This document shows, in pieces, positions 17,362-26,819 of a DNA stretch of 54,006 bases. The notes below the pieces were generated by a model. It searched no databases and was not told the origin of the DNA. It worked only from the letters and a program-made list of their open reading frames with translations. Source of the DNA: Pseudomonadota bacterium (lineage in GTDB: Bacteria; Myxococcota_A; UBA9160; SZUA-336); assembly GCA_003247575.1 (NCBI GenBank), contig QJZC01000035.1, positions 1 through 54,006 on the forward strand, written 5' to 3'. Both the position numbers and the translations under genes were made by a program. How positions within the stretch are numbered: position 1 is the first letter of the stretch; the number at the start of each line of letters is the position of its first letter.

Positions 17362-18240
17362 CTAGGCAACCTTCCGCGCGACTACGGCCTGGCTCTTCGG
17401 CAACGTCTGGTCGAGCGCTGCCTTGATCTTCGCACCATCGCGTGAGCTCAAGATTCTGGCCCACATCCTTTCCCAGGATTCGATCAGCGATGGCCGCTTG
17501 GGGTCGAACGTCTTCTCTTCGCTTCCCCAGAACAGGGTCCACCACATGGTGTGATAGAAGCCGTAGTAGCGCTTCAGCTCGACCTTTAGTCCCGACTCCG
17601 AGATCAAGCGATCGAACTCGGTGCGGCTGAAGATGTGGATGTGGTTGGGCTTCTCGAAGTAGGCGGGCGGCGCGAGCTGACTCTGAATGTTCTCGCCCAG
17701 CACGTCCGGAACGGAGATGAGATACAGCGCGCCCGGCTTGCCGACCCGCACCAGCTCGCGCAGAAACGCGGCGGGGTCGTCTACATGCTCCATCACCTCG
17801 GTCGCGATGATCCTGTCCGCAAATCCGTCCGGTAGCTGAATCGGATTCACATCCGTCACCAGCGCGGTATGCGGTAGATCGTGCTTCTGGAACTCTCGTG
17901 AGACCTTCTCCACGGACTCTTGCTGAATGTCCGCGAAGGTCACGTGTGCACCGCGGCGGGCGCAGAAGAGGCTGTTTCCACCATCGCCACACCCCACGTC
18001 GAGCACGACATCGGTCTCTGCGATCGGGAATCCTTCGAAGAGCTCGCCTCGTTCGTTGGAGAACCACGACGACAAGTTGGCGTCGCGCAACCCGACGTTC
18101 GGGTGAGGCGCAGGCTTACGCGCAGGCTCGGGCTTCGGCGGCGCGGCAACAACCGGCCGAGCGGGCGCGCGGGGCGCACCCACGGGATCGGTCAGCAGAG
18201 CCCTGGCAGCCGCCCGCATCCTCCTCAGCACTCTTCGCAT
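17362..18240 (-). CDS. Class I SAM methyltransferase (paralogue of 16408-17331)
   Basis: This 292-residue protein opens with a basic amphipathic segment (RRVLRRMRAAARALL) and an Ala/Pro linker, then DVVLDVGCGDGGNSLFCARR and TEVMEHVDDPAAFL of the SAM-binding core. It shares AYFEKPNHIHIFSRTEF, YYGFYHTMWWTLFWGSE and QAVVARK with its neighbour, so the two arose by tandem duplication. The 30-bp spacing and same strand suggest one transcript. The conserved aromatic segment shared by all three paralogues may bind the acceptor, but this is inferred. Confidence 0.88.
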   Translation of the reverse strand: MRRVLRRMRAAARALLTDPVGAPRAPARPVVAAPPKPEPARKPAPHPNVGLRDANLSSWFSNERGELFEGFPIAETDVVLDVGCGDGGNSLFCARRGAHVTFADIQQESVEKVSREFQKHDLPHTALVTDVNPIQLPDGFADRIIATEVMEHVDDPAAFLRELVRVGKPGALYLISVPDVLGENIQSQLAPPAYFEKPNHIHIFSRTEFDRLISESGLKVELKRYYGFYHTMWWTLFWGSEEKTFDPKRPSLIESWERMWARILSSRDGAKIKAALDQTLPKSQAVVARKVA

Positions 18241-18300
18241 GCGACAACCTTATAGCAGAAATCTCACACGCCCGAGGACTTTCGCCAGCACGCGCACGGA

Positions 18301-18337
18301 CGCAGTGATCGAAGCCAAGCATCCGTCGATCACTGCG
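18301..18337. repeat. 12-bp perfect inverted repeat, 13-bp loop
   Basis: CGCAGTGATCGA (18301-18312) is followed after 13 bases by its exact reverse complement (18326-18337). It sits between the nitroreductase stop and the methyltransferase start. There is no T-run on either side, so a classical intrinsic terminator is not supported. It could be a protein-binding dyad or a Rho-independent-like hairpin without a U-tract. Confidence 0.6.
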
Positions 18338-18422
18338 AGCGAGGTGCCGTTCGCTTGCCACTGGCACTGATTGCTGTCGGCTGCGCTCCTACCCGGTCTG
18401 CCCCACGCGATCGCTTCGCGAA

Positions 18423-19034
18423 TCAGCCTTCGGCGAAAGGCGGCTTCGACTGGCCGTACGTGCCGGTGAAGACGAACGCAGCGATCGACTTGCGCTCGCG
18501 CGGCGCAGCATCTCGCTCGCGATAGGGCGACGCGGCATCCGCTGGGTCTGCCGCATAGCCGATCGCAAGTGCCGTGAGCGCTTCGCTGTGCTCGGGAATC
18601 TGGTAGAGCTCCCTTGCCCGCTCAGGCACGATTCCGATCATCTGGTGCACCGACAGCCCGCGAGCCGTCGCTTCGAACGTCAGATGCGCACTCGCCGCTC
18701 CCAGATCGTGGCGCGAAGCTCCATTCTCTTGGTCGTTGCGCGCAAACCGGCTTCGGGTCACACCGAGCGCGAGCACGGGCGCCAGCTTCGCCCAGTCTTG
18801 ATTCGGCTCGACCAGACACGAGAGCAGCCGCTCGAACTCGCCGGCATCCTCCTTGGTCGCGACGATGTAGCTCCACGGTTGCTCGTTGTAGGAAGAGGGT
18901 GCCCAACGGGCGGCTTCGAAGATCGAGCGCAGATCGGCCCCCGATACCGGCCGATCGGAGAACGCATAGGGGCTGTAGCGCGTCGCGATCATTTCCTGCA
19001 CTGGGTGGTCCGTCTTGGCAAACTTGATGGACAT
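18423..19034 (-). CDS. Nitroreductase-family protein
   Basis: The 203-residue protein fits FMN-dependent nitroreductases: MIATRYSPYAFSDRPVS at the N-terminus (FMN phosphate contacts), WAPSSYNEQPWSYIV in the dimer/FMN region and a C-terminal AIGYAADP. Such enzymes reduce nitro groups, quinones or enones with NAD(P)H. It starts at an ATG with an AGGA-containing leader and is preceded by a tandem-repeat tract. Nothing in the context fixes the substrate. Confidence 0.88.
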   Translation of the reverse strand: MSIKFAKTDHPVQEMIATRYSPYAFSDRPVSGADLRSIFEAARWAPSSYNEQPWSYIVATKEDAGEFERLLSCLVEPNQDWAKLAPVLALGVTRSRFARNDQENGASRHDLGAASAHLTFEATARGLSVHQMIGIVPERARELYQIPEHSEALTALAIGYAADPADAASPYRERDAAPRERKSIAAFVFTGTYGQSKPPFAEG

Positions 19035-19052
19035 CCTGGGCTCCTCTGCGTC

Positions 19053-19090
19053 GTCTGGATTCCGTGGTCTGGATTCCGTGGTCTGGATTC
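19053..19090 (+). repeat. 14-bp tandem repeat, 2.7 copies
   Basis: GTCTGGATTCCGTG occurs at 19053-19066 and 19067-19080, followed by a partial copy (GTCTGGATTC) to 19090. The copies are identical. The tract lies just upstream of the nitroreductase start on its strand, where it could change promoter spacing. Confidence 0.85.
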
Positions 19091-19234
19091 GAGAGCTCGC
19101 CGCTGGGTACGCAGCCGCTCGACGGCGCCGAGCTTCGCGCGCGCTCGCGATCGCAAGCGGTGTTCCGGGTCACCGCGTGGCTTCTCTAGCTAGTATGATG
19201 CGTCCGAACGGAGCGGACCGCTCGGATCCGGCAC

Positions 19235-20056
19235 CTAGTCCCGCTGCCCTCGCCTCGCACCGGCCAGATCGCGGGCCACGATCTCGAGGACCTCGGGGGC
19301 GTACCCCATCGCGAGATGCTTGGCGCGTACTCGTACGTGATCGACCTCGGGATTCGTGCGATCGATGCAGGCCCGCCAGTCGACGATGCCGTCGTCCCGG
19401 CTGTAGATCGCGGTGATCGGCACTTGGATCGGGCGGCGCTCGCGGCGCTGGAAGAGCTCCTCCATACCGTCGAGATCGATCCCTGTATGAGCATACAAAC
19501 GCGAGAAGATGGTGTACTTGGCACCCCCGACCACCGGAGACCCCAGGGTGATCACGCGCGCTATGGCACGGGGCAGCGCACGCGCAACCTCGCGCGCCAC
19601 TACCCCTCCCAGGCTCCAGCCGACGAGGCGAACCGGCTCGCCTCCCGCGCGATGCAGGCTCCCCACCCGCTCGACCAACCGAGGCACGACGCGGCGTAGG
19701 TTCCCATCGTTGATCCCGAGCTCCCATCCGCTCACCCGATAGCCGAGGCGTCTCAGATATGAACGCAGGATCAAGGTGGAGGAGTCCGTCGTGGTGAAGC
19801 CCGGGATCACCATGACGGGCTCGCCAGATCCTCGCGGAACGCGCCCGAGCGCCGGCAGCCGCGCCAGCAGGCTCACGAGCTCGAGGGGGGCTCGGACCTC
19901 GCCGAGAATGGTCGAGAGATCGGGCTCGGCCGTCGGCCAAGGGATTGCTCCAGCACCATTCTCGGTACCCTCCGAACCAGCGGACGGATCCGAGCGAGAA
20001 AACCCACCAGAACCGCGCGGATCTTCTGGACGACCGCGCTCGAAATCAGCTGTCAT
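19235..20056 (-). CDS. Lipase/esterase-like alpha/beta hydrolase
   Basis: From the ATG at 20056 the protein has 273 residues. GEPVMVIPGFTTTDSST holds the oxyanion region, GWSLGG the nucleophile elbow (Ser148), YSRDDGIVDW the likely acid, and the His in VRAKHLAMG the likely base, so the triad is complete. The pattern matches EstA/PGAP1-like lipases and triacylglycerol-lipase homologues. The ~60 residues before the domain are Gly/Pro/Ser-rich and not a signal peptide. A TTG at 20062 would add two residues only. Confidence 0.85.
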   Translation of the reverse strand: MTADFERGRPEDPRGSGGFSRSDPSAGSEGTENGAGAIPWPTAEPDLSTILGEVRAPLELVSLLARLPALGRVPRGSGEPVMVIPGFTTTDSSTLILRSYLRRLGYRVSGWELGINDGNLRRVVPRLVERVGSLHRAGGEPVRLVGWSLGGVVAREVARALPRAIARVITLGSPVVGGAKYTIFSRLYAHTGIDLDGMEELFQRRERRPIQVPITAIYSRDDGIVDWRACIDRTNPEVDHVRVRAKHLAMGYAPEVLEIVARDLAGARRGQRD

Positions 20057-20258
20057 GCACAACTCTAACTAGCAGTCCGTTGGCACGATTCTACGACACC
20101 CTCGCAGGAAGACACCACCTGGTTTCTGGGACGCACCGTTCGGAGTATCCGCCTACGGTGCGCCCCATGAGCGGTGCTCTTCTGGATCGCACGTTCTGGA
20201 CCGCCGGTTCTGGACCGCGGGGTGCTTGGGCTTGGGATTGCTCGGGACTCGCGTGGGC

Positions 20259-21275
20259 TCAGAACTCGTAGACAGCCATTACGCTCACGCGCTGCTTCAG
20301 CAAGTCCTTGCGCGAGGTCAGCGGCCGTTCGTACGCCAAGCCGAGGCTGAGATCATCCGAGAACTGGAAGCGGACTCCGACCGCACCGGTGATGACGTCG
20401 TGACCATCTACGTCGGGAGAGCCGAGATTGGCGAAGTCATTCCCCTCGAATCCGCCGGTGTTCAGCGCGGATTGAACCTCCGCCAGACTCAGGCGTCCCC
20501 CCGATTCGAGGTCGATGTTCGTCGACCCATCACCGGAGGACGTGTAGCTGATACCACTGACCTCGATGAATGGAGAGACCTTGGGAGTCAGTGCGTAGTC
20601 CAAGTGGAAGTTGTAGTGGATGTAGGTGCTGTTCGCGTCTCCGTCGAGCGGTAGCTGCGCTCCGACCGCCCCCAGCAGGTATACGTTGTCGGCGAGTGCC
20701 CAACCCATCGAGACACCCGGAATCACGATGCCATCGCCATGCCCCTGAAAGAGATCGTGGTCACCGAAGTCCGGCTCATAACGGAGGCTCGGCGTCAGGA
20801 TGAATCCCGCATCGGGACGGTCGATCAGCGCGTACTTGAAACCGAAGCTCATGTCGGCGAAGCCCTTGTCGTGACTCACGAGCCCGAGATCCGGCTTGAA
20901 CCAGGCAAAACCGTCGCGCGCGGCGATGAAACCCAGTCGATCCGTAACTGCGATGCGAATCTGCAGGGCAGCCACGTCGACGTAACCACCTTCGAACACC
21001 GAACGCTCCGGCAGCTCTTGCCAGATTCCGACCGCTTGCAGATCGGTAGTGATGAACGGGTGCTCGAACAGGTAGGGCATGGTCATCGGGCGACTGAAAC
21101 CTGCGTAGCGTCCCTTCGACTCGCAGGTGAAATCCGGGAACCATCCAGTACACCCCTCTGCCTCTCGGTCCGAGGCGTGCGCATTGCGCGGCGATGCGAA
21201 CAGACCTGCGAGCAGCGGCAAGGTCAGGACGAATACCAAGGCCTCGGCAACGGCGAAGGATCTCGCGCTCTTCAT
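20259..21275 (-). CDS. Outer-membrane beta-barrel protein, function unknown
   Basis: Starting at the ATG at 21275, preceded by AGGGGAGA, the 338-residue protein has a signal peptide ending near NAHAS. The mature part alternates polar and hydrophobic residues in beta-strand fashion (for example GYVDVAALQIRIAV, MSFGFKYALID, YIHYNFHLDYALT) and ends in Phe (SVMAVYEF), the usual outer-membrane insertion signal. Two cysteines near the mature N-terminus (GCTGWFPDFTC) may form a disulfide. It resembles putative porin/outer-membrane proteins of transport or hydrocarbon-utilising bacteria, but no specific family can be named. Confidence 0.8.
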   Translation of the reverse strand: MKSARSFAVAEALVFVLTLPLLAGLFASPRNAHASDREAEGCTGWFPDFTCESKGRYAGFSRPMTMPYLFEHPFITTDLQAVGIWQELPERSVFEGGYVDVAALQIRIAVTDRLGFIAARDGFAWFKPDLGLVSHDKGFADMSFGFKYALIDRPDAGFILTPSLRYEPDFGDHDLFQGHGDGIVIPGVSMGWALADNVYLLGAVGAQLPLDGDANSTYIHYNFHLDYALTPKVSPFIEVSGISYTSSGDGSTNIDLESGGRLSLAEVQSALNTGGFEGNDFANLGSPDVDGHDVITGAVGVRFQFSDDLSLGLAYERPLTSRKDLLKQRVSVMAVYEF

Positions 21276-21529
21276 CTCTTCTCCCCTTCTCGAGCTGGGC
21301 TCTGATCGAGCCGACGATGCTCCGCGGAGGGATAGCAAGCCCCATGCCGTAGGCGGGCCCGCCAGAGTGGACAGAAAACACTCGAGGCTGCGGCGATTCG
21401 TCCCAGAGGAGTGCGACAAAAGTCGCGCGGCAGCCGCACCGACGGCCGCCAGAGTCGCAGCCGCCATGGACGCACATGCGAGAGGCGCACGACATCCGGA
21501 TCGGGGGAGACCGGCGCCCGACCCGGAGC

Positions 21530-23155
21530 TCAGTCCGCCGCAGGGTGCTCGGCGAACTTCTCCCGCAACGTGCGCTTCTGAATCTTTCCGGTGGCGGTAT
21601 GTGGGATCTCGTCGACGAAAGCAACGTCGTCCGGTAGCCACCAGTTGGCCACCTTACCGCGCATGAATGCGAGCAGACCTGCCTTGCTCACACGAGAGCC
21701 CTCGCGGCGCACGACGATCAGGAGAGGCCGCTCGTCCCACTTCGGATGCGGCACGCCGATCACCGCAGCTTCCAAGACCTCGGGATGCCCCACGGCTAGA
21801 TTCTCGAGCTCGATCGACGAAATCCACTCGCCGCCCGATTTGATCACGTCCTTTGCTCGATCCGTGATCTGCATGTACCCATGCGGATCCAAGGTAGCCA
21901 CGTCGCCCGTATCGAAGAATCCCTGCGCGTCCAGGACCTGCCCGCCCTCACCCTTGTGGTACCCCTTGGCGATCGCAGCCCCGCGCACGAGCAGTCTTCC
22001 GAACGCCTTGCCGTCGCGCGGCAGTTCCTTCCCATCGTCGTCGACGACCCGCATCTCTACACCGAATGCCGGTCGCCCCTGCTTGAGCTTCTGGAAGATC
22101 TGAGCGTCGCGCGGCCAGCTCTCCATGCCCGCCTTGAGGCAAGAGTTGGTTCCGACCGGACTCATCTCGGTCATCCCCCAACCGTGCGTCACGTCTACTC
22201 CGTAGACTTCCTCGAACTTCTCGAGCGCAACGCGCGGACACGCCGATCCACCGATCACCACCCGCTGCAGGCTGGACAACCGCAAGTCATTGGCCTCCAT
22301 GAAGTCGAGCAGCCCGAGCCACACCGTCGGTACCGCGGCAGTGAAGGTGACTCCCTCCGTCTCGAACAGCTCGTGGAGTGCGCTGCCGCTCAGATCGGCC
22401 CCCGGCATGACCAGCTTGGCTCCGACCATCGGTGCGGCGAAGGTGAGCGCCCAGGCGTTGGCATGGAACATCGGGACCACGGGCAAGACCACGGAGCGGC
22501 TACCCAACCCAAACGAGTCGGGCTGCACCACGGACATCGCATGCAGAACGTTGGAGCGGTGCGAATAGAGGACGCCCTTCGGATTCCCGGTCGTTCCGGA
22601 CGTGTAGCACAGACCCGCGGCCTCGTTCTCGTCGAGCTCGCACCACTCCACGTCGTCGTCGACCTCGGAGAGCAGCTCCTCGTAGCAGAACGCATTCTCG
22701 AGCTCGGTCTCGGGCATGTGCGCGCGATCGGTCAGGAAGACGAAGCCCCGCACAGACGGGCACTTCGGCGCGAGCGCCTCGGCGATACCGACGAAGGCTC
22801 CATCGAGGAAGACGTAGCGATCCTCCGCGTGGTTGCAGATGTAGACGAGCTGCTCGGCGAACAGCCGCGGGTTCAGGGTATGGCACACGGCACCGATCCC
22901 CATCAGCCCGTACCAGACCTCCATGTGGCGGCTCGTGTTGGTCGCGCAGGTTCCCACGACCTCGCCGCGACGAACCCCGAGCTTCCGCAGGAGCTTCGCT
23001 ACGCGGCGAGCCCGGGCGCCGAGGTCGGCGTAGGTGTAGCGTTCGATCCCCCCCTCCGGCACGCGGGTGACGACTTCGCGTTCGGCGTGGTAGCGGAGCG
23101 CATGCTCCAGGATCTTGGGGACCGTCAGGGGCCAATCTTGCATCAAGCCGAGCAT
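21530..23155 (-). CDS. Medium/long-chain fatty-acid CoA ligase (AMP-forming)
   Basis: The 541-residue enzyme has the AMP-binding P-loop [16 protein letters not shown], the A5 segment [22 protein letters not shown], the hinge [16 protein letters not shown] and the catalytic lysine in [13 protein letters not shown]. It activates a fatty or related carboxylic acid with ATP and CoA. The start at 23155 gives [10 protein letters not shown], the usual beginning of this subfamily, and has GAGAGG eight bases upstream. Upstream ATG (23194) and GTG (23212) codons are weaker starts. It has its own promoter region, being 100 bp from the O-methyltransferase. Confidence 0.94.
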   Translation of the reverse strand: MLGLMQDWPLTVPKILEHALRYHAEREVVTRVPEGGIERYTYADLGARARRVAKLLRKLGVRRGEVVGTCATNTSRHMEVWYGLMGIGAVCHTLNPRLFAEQLVYICNHAEDRYVFLDGAFVGIAEALAPKCPSVRGFVFLTDRAHMPETELENAFCYEELLSEVDDDVEWCELDENEAAGLCYTSGTTGNPKGVLYSHRSNVLHAMSVVQPDSFGLGSRSVVLPVVPMFHANAWALTFAAPMVGAKLVMPGADLSGSALHELFETEGVTFTAAVPTVWLGLLDFMEANDLRLSSLQRVVIGGSACPRVALEKFEEVYGVDVTHGWGMTEMSPVGTNSCLKAGMESWPRDAQIFQKLKQGRPAFGVEMRVVDDDGKELPRDGKAFGRLLVRGAAIAKGYHKGEGGQVLDAQGFFDTGDVATLDPHGYMQITDRAKDVIKSGGEWISSIELENLAVGHPEVLEAAVIGVPHPKWDERPLLIVVRREGSRVSKAGLLAFMRGKVANWWLPDDVAFVDEIPHTATGKIQKRTLREKFAEHPAAD

Positions 23156-23283
23156 GGGGACATCCTCTCGCGGAGTGGGCGATCCCTCGCTCATAACCGC
23201 CGCGCCCCACACCCGTCAACCCAGACCTGCAGCTCGAGTGCAGCGGGCCCGGGCACGCGCCACCAGGGCCAGCCTGGGCCCCC

Positions 23284-23925
23284 TCAGCCGGGCCCGCTAG
23301 CAGTGGCGAGGTGCGTGTCAAGCTTGACGGCGAGGAGCTGCTCGCGGTGCATCGGGAACACGCAGACACACCACTCACTGCTCGCTTCGAGCTGCTCACG
23401 TAGCTCCGCGCCCGAGCCTACGTCCCAGTGTCCCGGAAGGCCACCATCGACGAAGAGCATCCCGCTGGGCACGACCCGCCGACAGAGCGCTTCGAGCGCG
23501 GGCATCAGCGCCGGCAAGGGACAGTCGATCAGTACGAAGTCCACCTGCTCCGGCAACTCGCGAATCCATTGCGCACCGTCTGCCGTAGACAGAGTGGTCC
23601 GTTCCAGAAGCCCCGCTTCTTCGAGGTGTGCCCGCGCGCGTTCGGTCTTCGCGGCCACCGAATCTACGCTGTAGACGTGCCCCCCCGTCCAGTCCGCCGC
23701 CGCGGCCAGATGAATCGTCGAGTACCCGAGCGACGTCCCGAGCTCGACGATGTGTCGCGCCCGCTGCTGCAGGACGAGTGCGAAGAGCAGCTTCGCGACG
23801 GCGGGTGCGAGCGCCATCGCGCTCATCGGTGTTCGCTCGCCGCGGCTTCGTTCATCGGCATCGCGCGTCTCTAGACGCTCAAGGATCTGGCGCTGTGACG
23901 GCGTCAGGAACGCATCGAGCTTCAT
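23284..23925 (-). CDS. Class I SAM O-methyltransferase
   Basis: From the ATG at 23925, with GGGAGGGTGG directly upstream, the protein is 213 residues long. HIVELGTSLGYSTIHLA is the SAM-binding motif I, VYSVDSVAAKTERAR motif II and VDFVLIDCPLPALMPALE the metal-binding region of COG4122-like O-methyltransferases (catechol/caffeoyl-CoA type). A longer frame to 24165 exists but contains no domain. The substrate is unknown. Confidence 0.88.
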   Translation of the reverse strand: MKLDAFLTPSQRQILERLETRDADERSRGERTPMSAMALAPAVAKLLFALVLQQRARHIVELGTSLGYSTIHLAAAADWTGGHVYSVDSVAAKTERARAHLEEAGLLERTTLSTADGAQWIRELPEQVDFVLIDCPLPALMPALEALCRRVVPSGMLFVDGGLPGHWDVGSGAELREQLEASSEWCVCVFPMHREQLLAVKLDTHLATASGPG

Positions 23926-24186
23926 CCACCCTCCCTTGCTGGCATCTGGTGAGTTCCCGGCACCTGGTGAGCCGGCGAGCAGCGGTCGCAGACGTCGCGC
24001 AGAGTCACGCGAATGCGCGATCGTCGCACGTCGTCGCACGCCAAGACAGTCATTCGCGCCTCTACCGCCACTCCACTGCCACAACCAGACTCCTTCGCTA
24101 CCTTTCCCGCTGCGATCACCTAGACGCTGCCCCCTCGCACGACGCCATCGGCTGTGTGTTCGCAACCATCTCCTGCGGAGGTGTGG

Positions 24187-25467
24187 GTGAACGAGACGCA
24201 GGTAGCCCTCGATATCTTGGTAGGCACATCGGTGGCGGTTTGCCTGGGCGCGCTCGTCGGCTTGGAGCGGCAGGTCTCCGAGGGAGAGAGCGGCGGTACG
24301 AAAGACTTCCCCGGAGTACGCACGTTCGCGTTTACGGGGCTCTTGGGTGCGCTCTCGGTCCTGATCTCGCGCACCCTCAGTCCGTGGATGGGGGTCGCCG
24401 TGTTCGTCGCGACCACCTGCTTCCTCGTCCTGCGGTACCGCTATGACGTGGTCGCACGCGACGACCCCGGCTTCACCACCGAGACCGCTGCGCTCTGTAC
24501 CTTCGTCGTCGGAGCGCTCGCGCAGGCCGAGATGCTGCTCGTCGCAACGATCGTCACCATTGCGATGGCTGCGCTGTTGCGGTCCAAGCGCGCGCTACAC
24601 CACGCAGGCTCGCTGCTCGCGCCCGCCGACATGGAGGCATTGATTCGCTTCCTGGTCATCACGGGCATCGTGCTGCCGCTGCTTCCCAATGAACCGATCG
24701 ATGGTCTGTACGGCGTGCTGCGTCCACGGGACGTCTGGCGCATGGTGGTGCTGATCTCCGGCGTTTCGTTTGCGGCTTACGCCCTGCTGCGCTTCAAGGG
24801 AGGAAGCCGCGCCGTCGCAATCAGCGGCCTACTGGCGGGATTCGTCTCGAGCACGGCAGCCATCACGGCCTACGGTCGCGCAGCCCGCGATGCCGCGCAT
24901 CCGGAGCCCTACGAGATGATGGCCGCGCTCGCCGCGACGACCAGCTTCCTGCGGACCTTGCTCATGGTGCTGATCGTCGCCCCGAAGCTCCTACCCGGAT
25001 TGCTGTTTCCGTTGCTCACGATGTTCTGCGTGGGTCTGGCGATCGCGCTCCTGCGTGCGCGCAAGTCCGACGCAGCTCCAGAGCTGCTGCAGCTGCAAAA
25101 CCCTCTCGCCCTCAATACTGCGTTCACGTTCGCGGCCATCTACGCCTGCGTACTGGTCGCACTCGCAGCCGCCCGCAACCTCTCCGGAGGCCTCGGGGTA
25201 TACGGTGTGAGTGCGCTCGCCGCGATCCCCGGAGCAGACGCGCCGACCTTGTCGCTCGCACGGCTCTTTCTCGACGGGGAACTCGATCCAGCCACCGCCA
25301 CCTGCGGTATTCTGCTCGTCGCCGTCGCCAGCACGCTCGCCAAGTGCATCATCATGGCGCTCTCCGCACGCATGAGCTTCACGCTCAAGCTCGCCCCGAA
25401 TCTGGCTGCGATTGCGCTGACCGGCGGACTCTTCGTCGTGTATCTCTTCGGGACTCCACTGGGCTAG
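24187..25467 (+). CDS. MgtC/SapB-like and DUF4010 integral membrane protein
   Basis: This 426-residue protein has about a dozen membrane helices. The first ~140 residues resemble MgtC (LGALVGLERQ, the motif carrying the conserved Arg and Glu, then FPGVRTFAFTGLLGALSV). The remainder fits DUF4010 (GLLAGFVSSTAAITAYGRAAR, and the C-terminal helices). MgtC proteins limit proton/ATP synthase activity or magnesium stress in some bacteria; what the fused form does is not known. The GTG at 24187 is chosen because GGAGG is five bases upstream. Confidence 0.85.
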   Translation: MNETQVALDILVGTSVAVCLGALVGLERQVSEGESGGTKDFPGVRTFAFTGLLGALSVLISRTLSPWMGVAVFVATTCFLVLRYRYDVVARDDPGFTTETAALCTFVVGALAQAEMLLVATIVTIAMAALLRSKRALHHAGSLLAPADMEALIRFLVITGIVLPLLPNEPIDGLYGVLRPRDVWRMVVLISGVSFAAYALLRFKGGSRAVAISGLLAGFVSSTAAITAYGRAARDAAHPEPYEMMAALAATTSFLRTLLMVLIVAPKLLPGLLFPLLTMFCVGLAIALLRARKSDAAPELLQLQNPLALNTAFTFAAIYACVLVALAAARNLSGGLGVYGVSALAAIPGADAPTLSLARLFLDGELDPATATCGILLVAVASTLAKCIIMALSARMSFTLKLAPNLAAIALTGGLFVVYLFGTPLG

Positions 25468-25487
25468 CGTCCAGCAGGCAGCCCCCC

Positions 25488-26183
25488 CTACCCGCTCGAG
25501 GATTCGGCCTTGGGGGCAGCAGCTTGGAGATCAGAGGTGGGCTGCCCCCACCGGTCCTCGAAGACCAGGTCCGTAAGGGGTGCGCGGCTCGCCCAGCCCG
25601 CCTTCTCGAGCGCAGGCCGATCATCGAACTCATCGACGAAGCCCAGGCACAGCGCGCCGAGCACCTCGCTCCCTTTCGGCATCGCGAGCAGATCGGCGAC
25701 CGCGACCGGATCGAGGATCGACACCCAGCCGACTCCCACGCCCTCTGCGCGAGCCGCGAGCCACAGGTTCTCGACGGCACAACCAACAGAGGCAACATCC
25801 ATCTGCGGAAGCGTACGGCGTCCAAAAACGTGCTCCTCGCGACGATCCATGAGCCCGATCACCACGAGCTCGGCGCACTCCCGAATGGCCTCGACCTTGA
25901 GGTCGAGGAACTGCTCGCGGCGCTCCCCCAATGCATCTGCCGTTCGCAACCGCTCCTCGGCCACGAGCGAGTAGATCGCACGGCGCGTGCTCTGCGAACG
26001 GATACGCACGAAGCGCCACGGCTGCATCAATCCCACGCTCGGCGCCGCATGCGCCGCCCGGAGCAGCCGCTCCAGCATCCCCTCGGGCAGCGGCTCGTTC
26101 CGAAAGCGCGAGCGCACGTCGCGGCGCGAATAGATTGCGCGATAGACCCCGCGCTGCTCCGCCTCGGAGAACGCGTCGCTCAC
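25488..26183 (-). CDS. bluB: 5,6-dimethylbenzimidazole synthase
   Basis: BluB converts reduced FMN and oxygen into 5,6-dimethylbenzimidazole, the lower ligand of cobalamin. The 231-residue protein has the family signatures YSRRDVRSRFRNEPLP, APSVGLMQPWRFVRI (FMN pocket), a conserved RREEHVFG and GVGVGWVSILDP. The GTG at 26183 is chosen: AGAGGAG lies seven bases upstream; the alternative start at 26207 is a TTG without a site. It is the last gene of the cobalamin operon and overlaps nothing; its start is 13 bp after the cobO stop. Confidence 0.93.
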   Translation of the reverse strand: MSDAFSEAEQRGVYRAIYSRRDVRSRFRNEPLPEGMLERLLRAAHAAPSVGLMQPWRFVRIRSQSTRRAIYSLVAEERLRTADALGERREQFLDLKVEAIRECAELVVIGLMDRREEHVFGRRTLPQMDVASVGCAVENLWLAARAEGVGVGWVSILDPVAVADLLAMPKGSEVLGALCLGFVDEFDDRPALEKAGWASRAPLTDLVFEDRWGQPTSDLQAAAPKAESSSG

Positions 26184-26196
26184 GGCTGGACTCCTC

Positions 26197-26796
26197 TCAC
26201 AGCTCAACTCCCTGCTGCGCGCGCACCCCCGACTTGAATGCGTGCTTGACGAGTCGCACTTCGCTCACGGTGTCGGCGCGCTCGATCAACGCCTCGGGCG
26301 CGCTGCGGCCCGTGATGATGACGTGTTGGTGAGCCGGTCGCTGGTCGAGCGCCTCGAGCACGGGCTCGAGGTCGATCATGCCGTGCTTGAGCGCAACGTT
26401 CAGCTCGTCGAGCACGACCAACCGTCGGGAGGAGTCGGCGAGAAAGGCGCGCGCCGCCTGCCACGCCTTGTCTGCCGCGGCTCTATCGCGCGCACGGTCC
26501 TGCGTGTTCCAGGTGAAACCCTCTCCCATCAGGTACAGATCCACCTCGGGCAGGCGCTTGAACAGCATCTGCTCACCCGTCGTGCGCGACTTGATGAAGT
26601 AGACGATGCCCACCTTGAATCCGTGGCCCACGGCGCGCGCAACCATGCCGAACGCCGAGCTGCTCTTCCCCTTTCCTGGACCCGTCAACACGACGACGAC
26701 ACCACGGTCGACGTCTGCTTTCGCGATCCGATCCTCCATCTTCGCCTGACGGCGCTTCATGTGCTCGCGATAGGCCTCTTCCGAGCGCTCTACCAT
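26197..26796 (-). CDS. cobO: Cob(I)yrinic acid a,c-diamide adenosyltransferase
   Basis: CobO attaches the 5'-deoxyadenosyl group of ATP to the cobalt of reduced corrinoids. The 199-residue protein shows an unusual P-loop, VLTGPGKGKSSSAFGMV, as in the BtuR/CobA/CobO family, with VVYF-like strand YFIKSRTTGEQ, GEGFTWNTQD and VVLDELNVALKHGMID. The ATG at 26796 has GAGGAGG eight bases upstream. It overlaps no neighbour but lies 23 bp after the cobU stop, in the same operon. Confidence 0.95.
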   Translation of the reverse strand: MVERSEEAYREHMKRRQAKMEDRIAKADVDRGVVVVLTGPGKGKSSSAFGMVARAVGHGFKVGIVYFIKSRTTGEQMLFKRLPEVDLYLMGEGFTWNTQDRARDRAAADKAWQAARAFLADSSRRLVVLDELNVALKHGMIDLEPVLEALDQRPAHQHVIITGRSAPEALIERADTVSEVRLVKHAFKSGVRAQQGVEL

Positions 26797-26819
26797 AGAA
26801 TCCTCCTCGCTGGGCAGCC

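Noticed and set aside
20160..20270. 34-codon plus-strand frame with GTTCTGGACCG repeat
   Set aside because: Too short, no ribosome site and no similarity to any known peptide.
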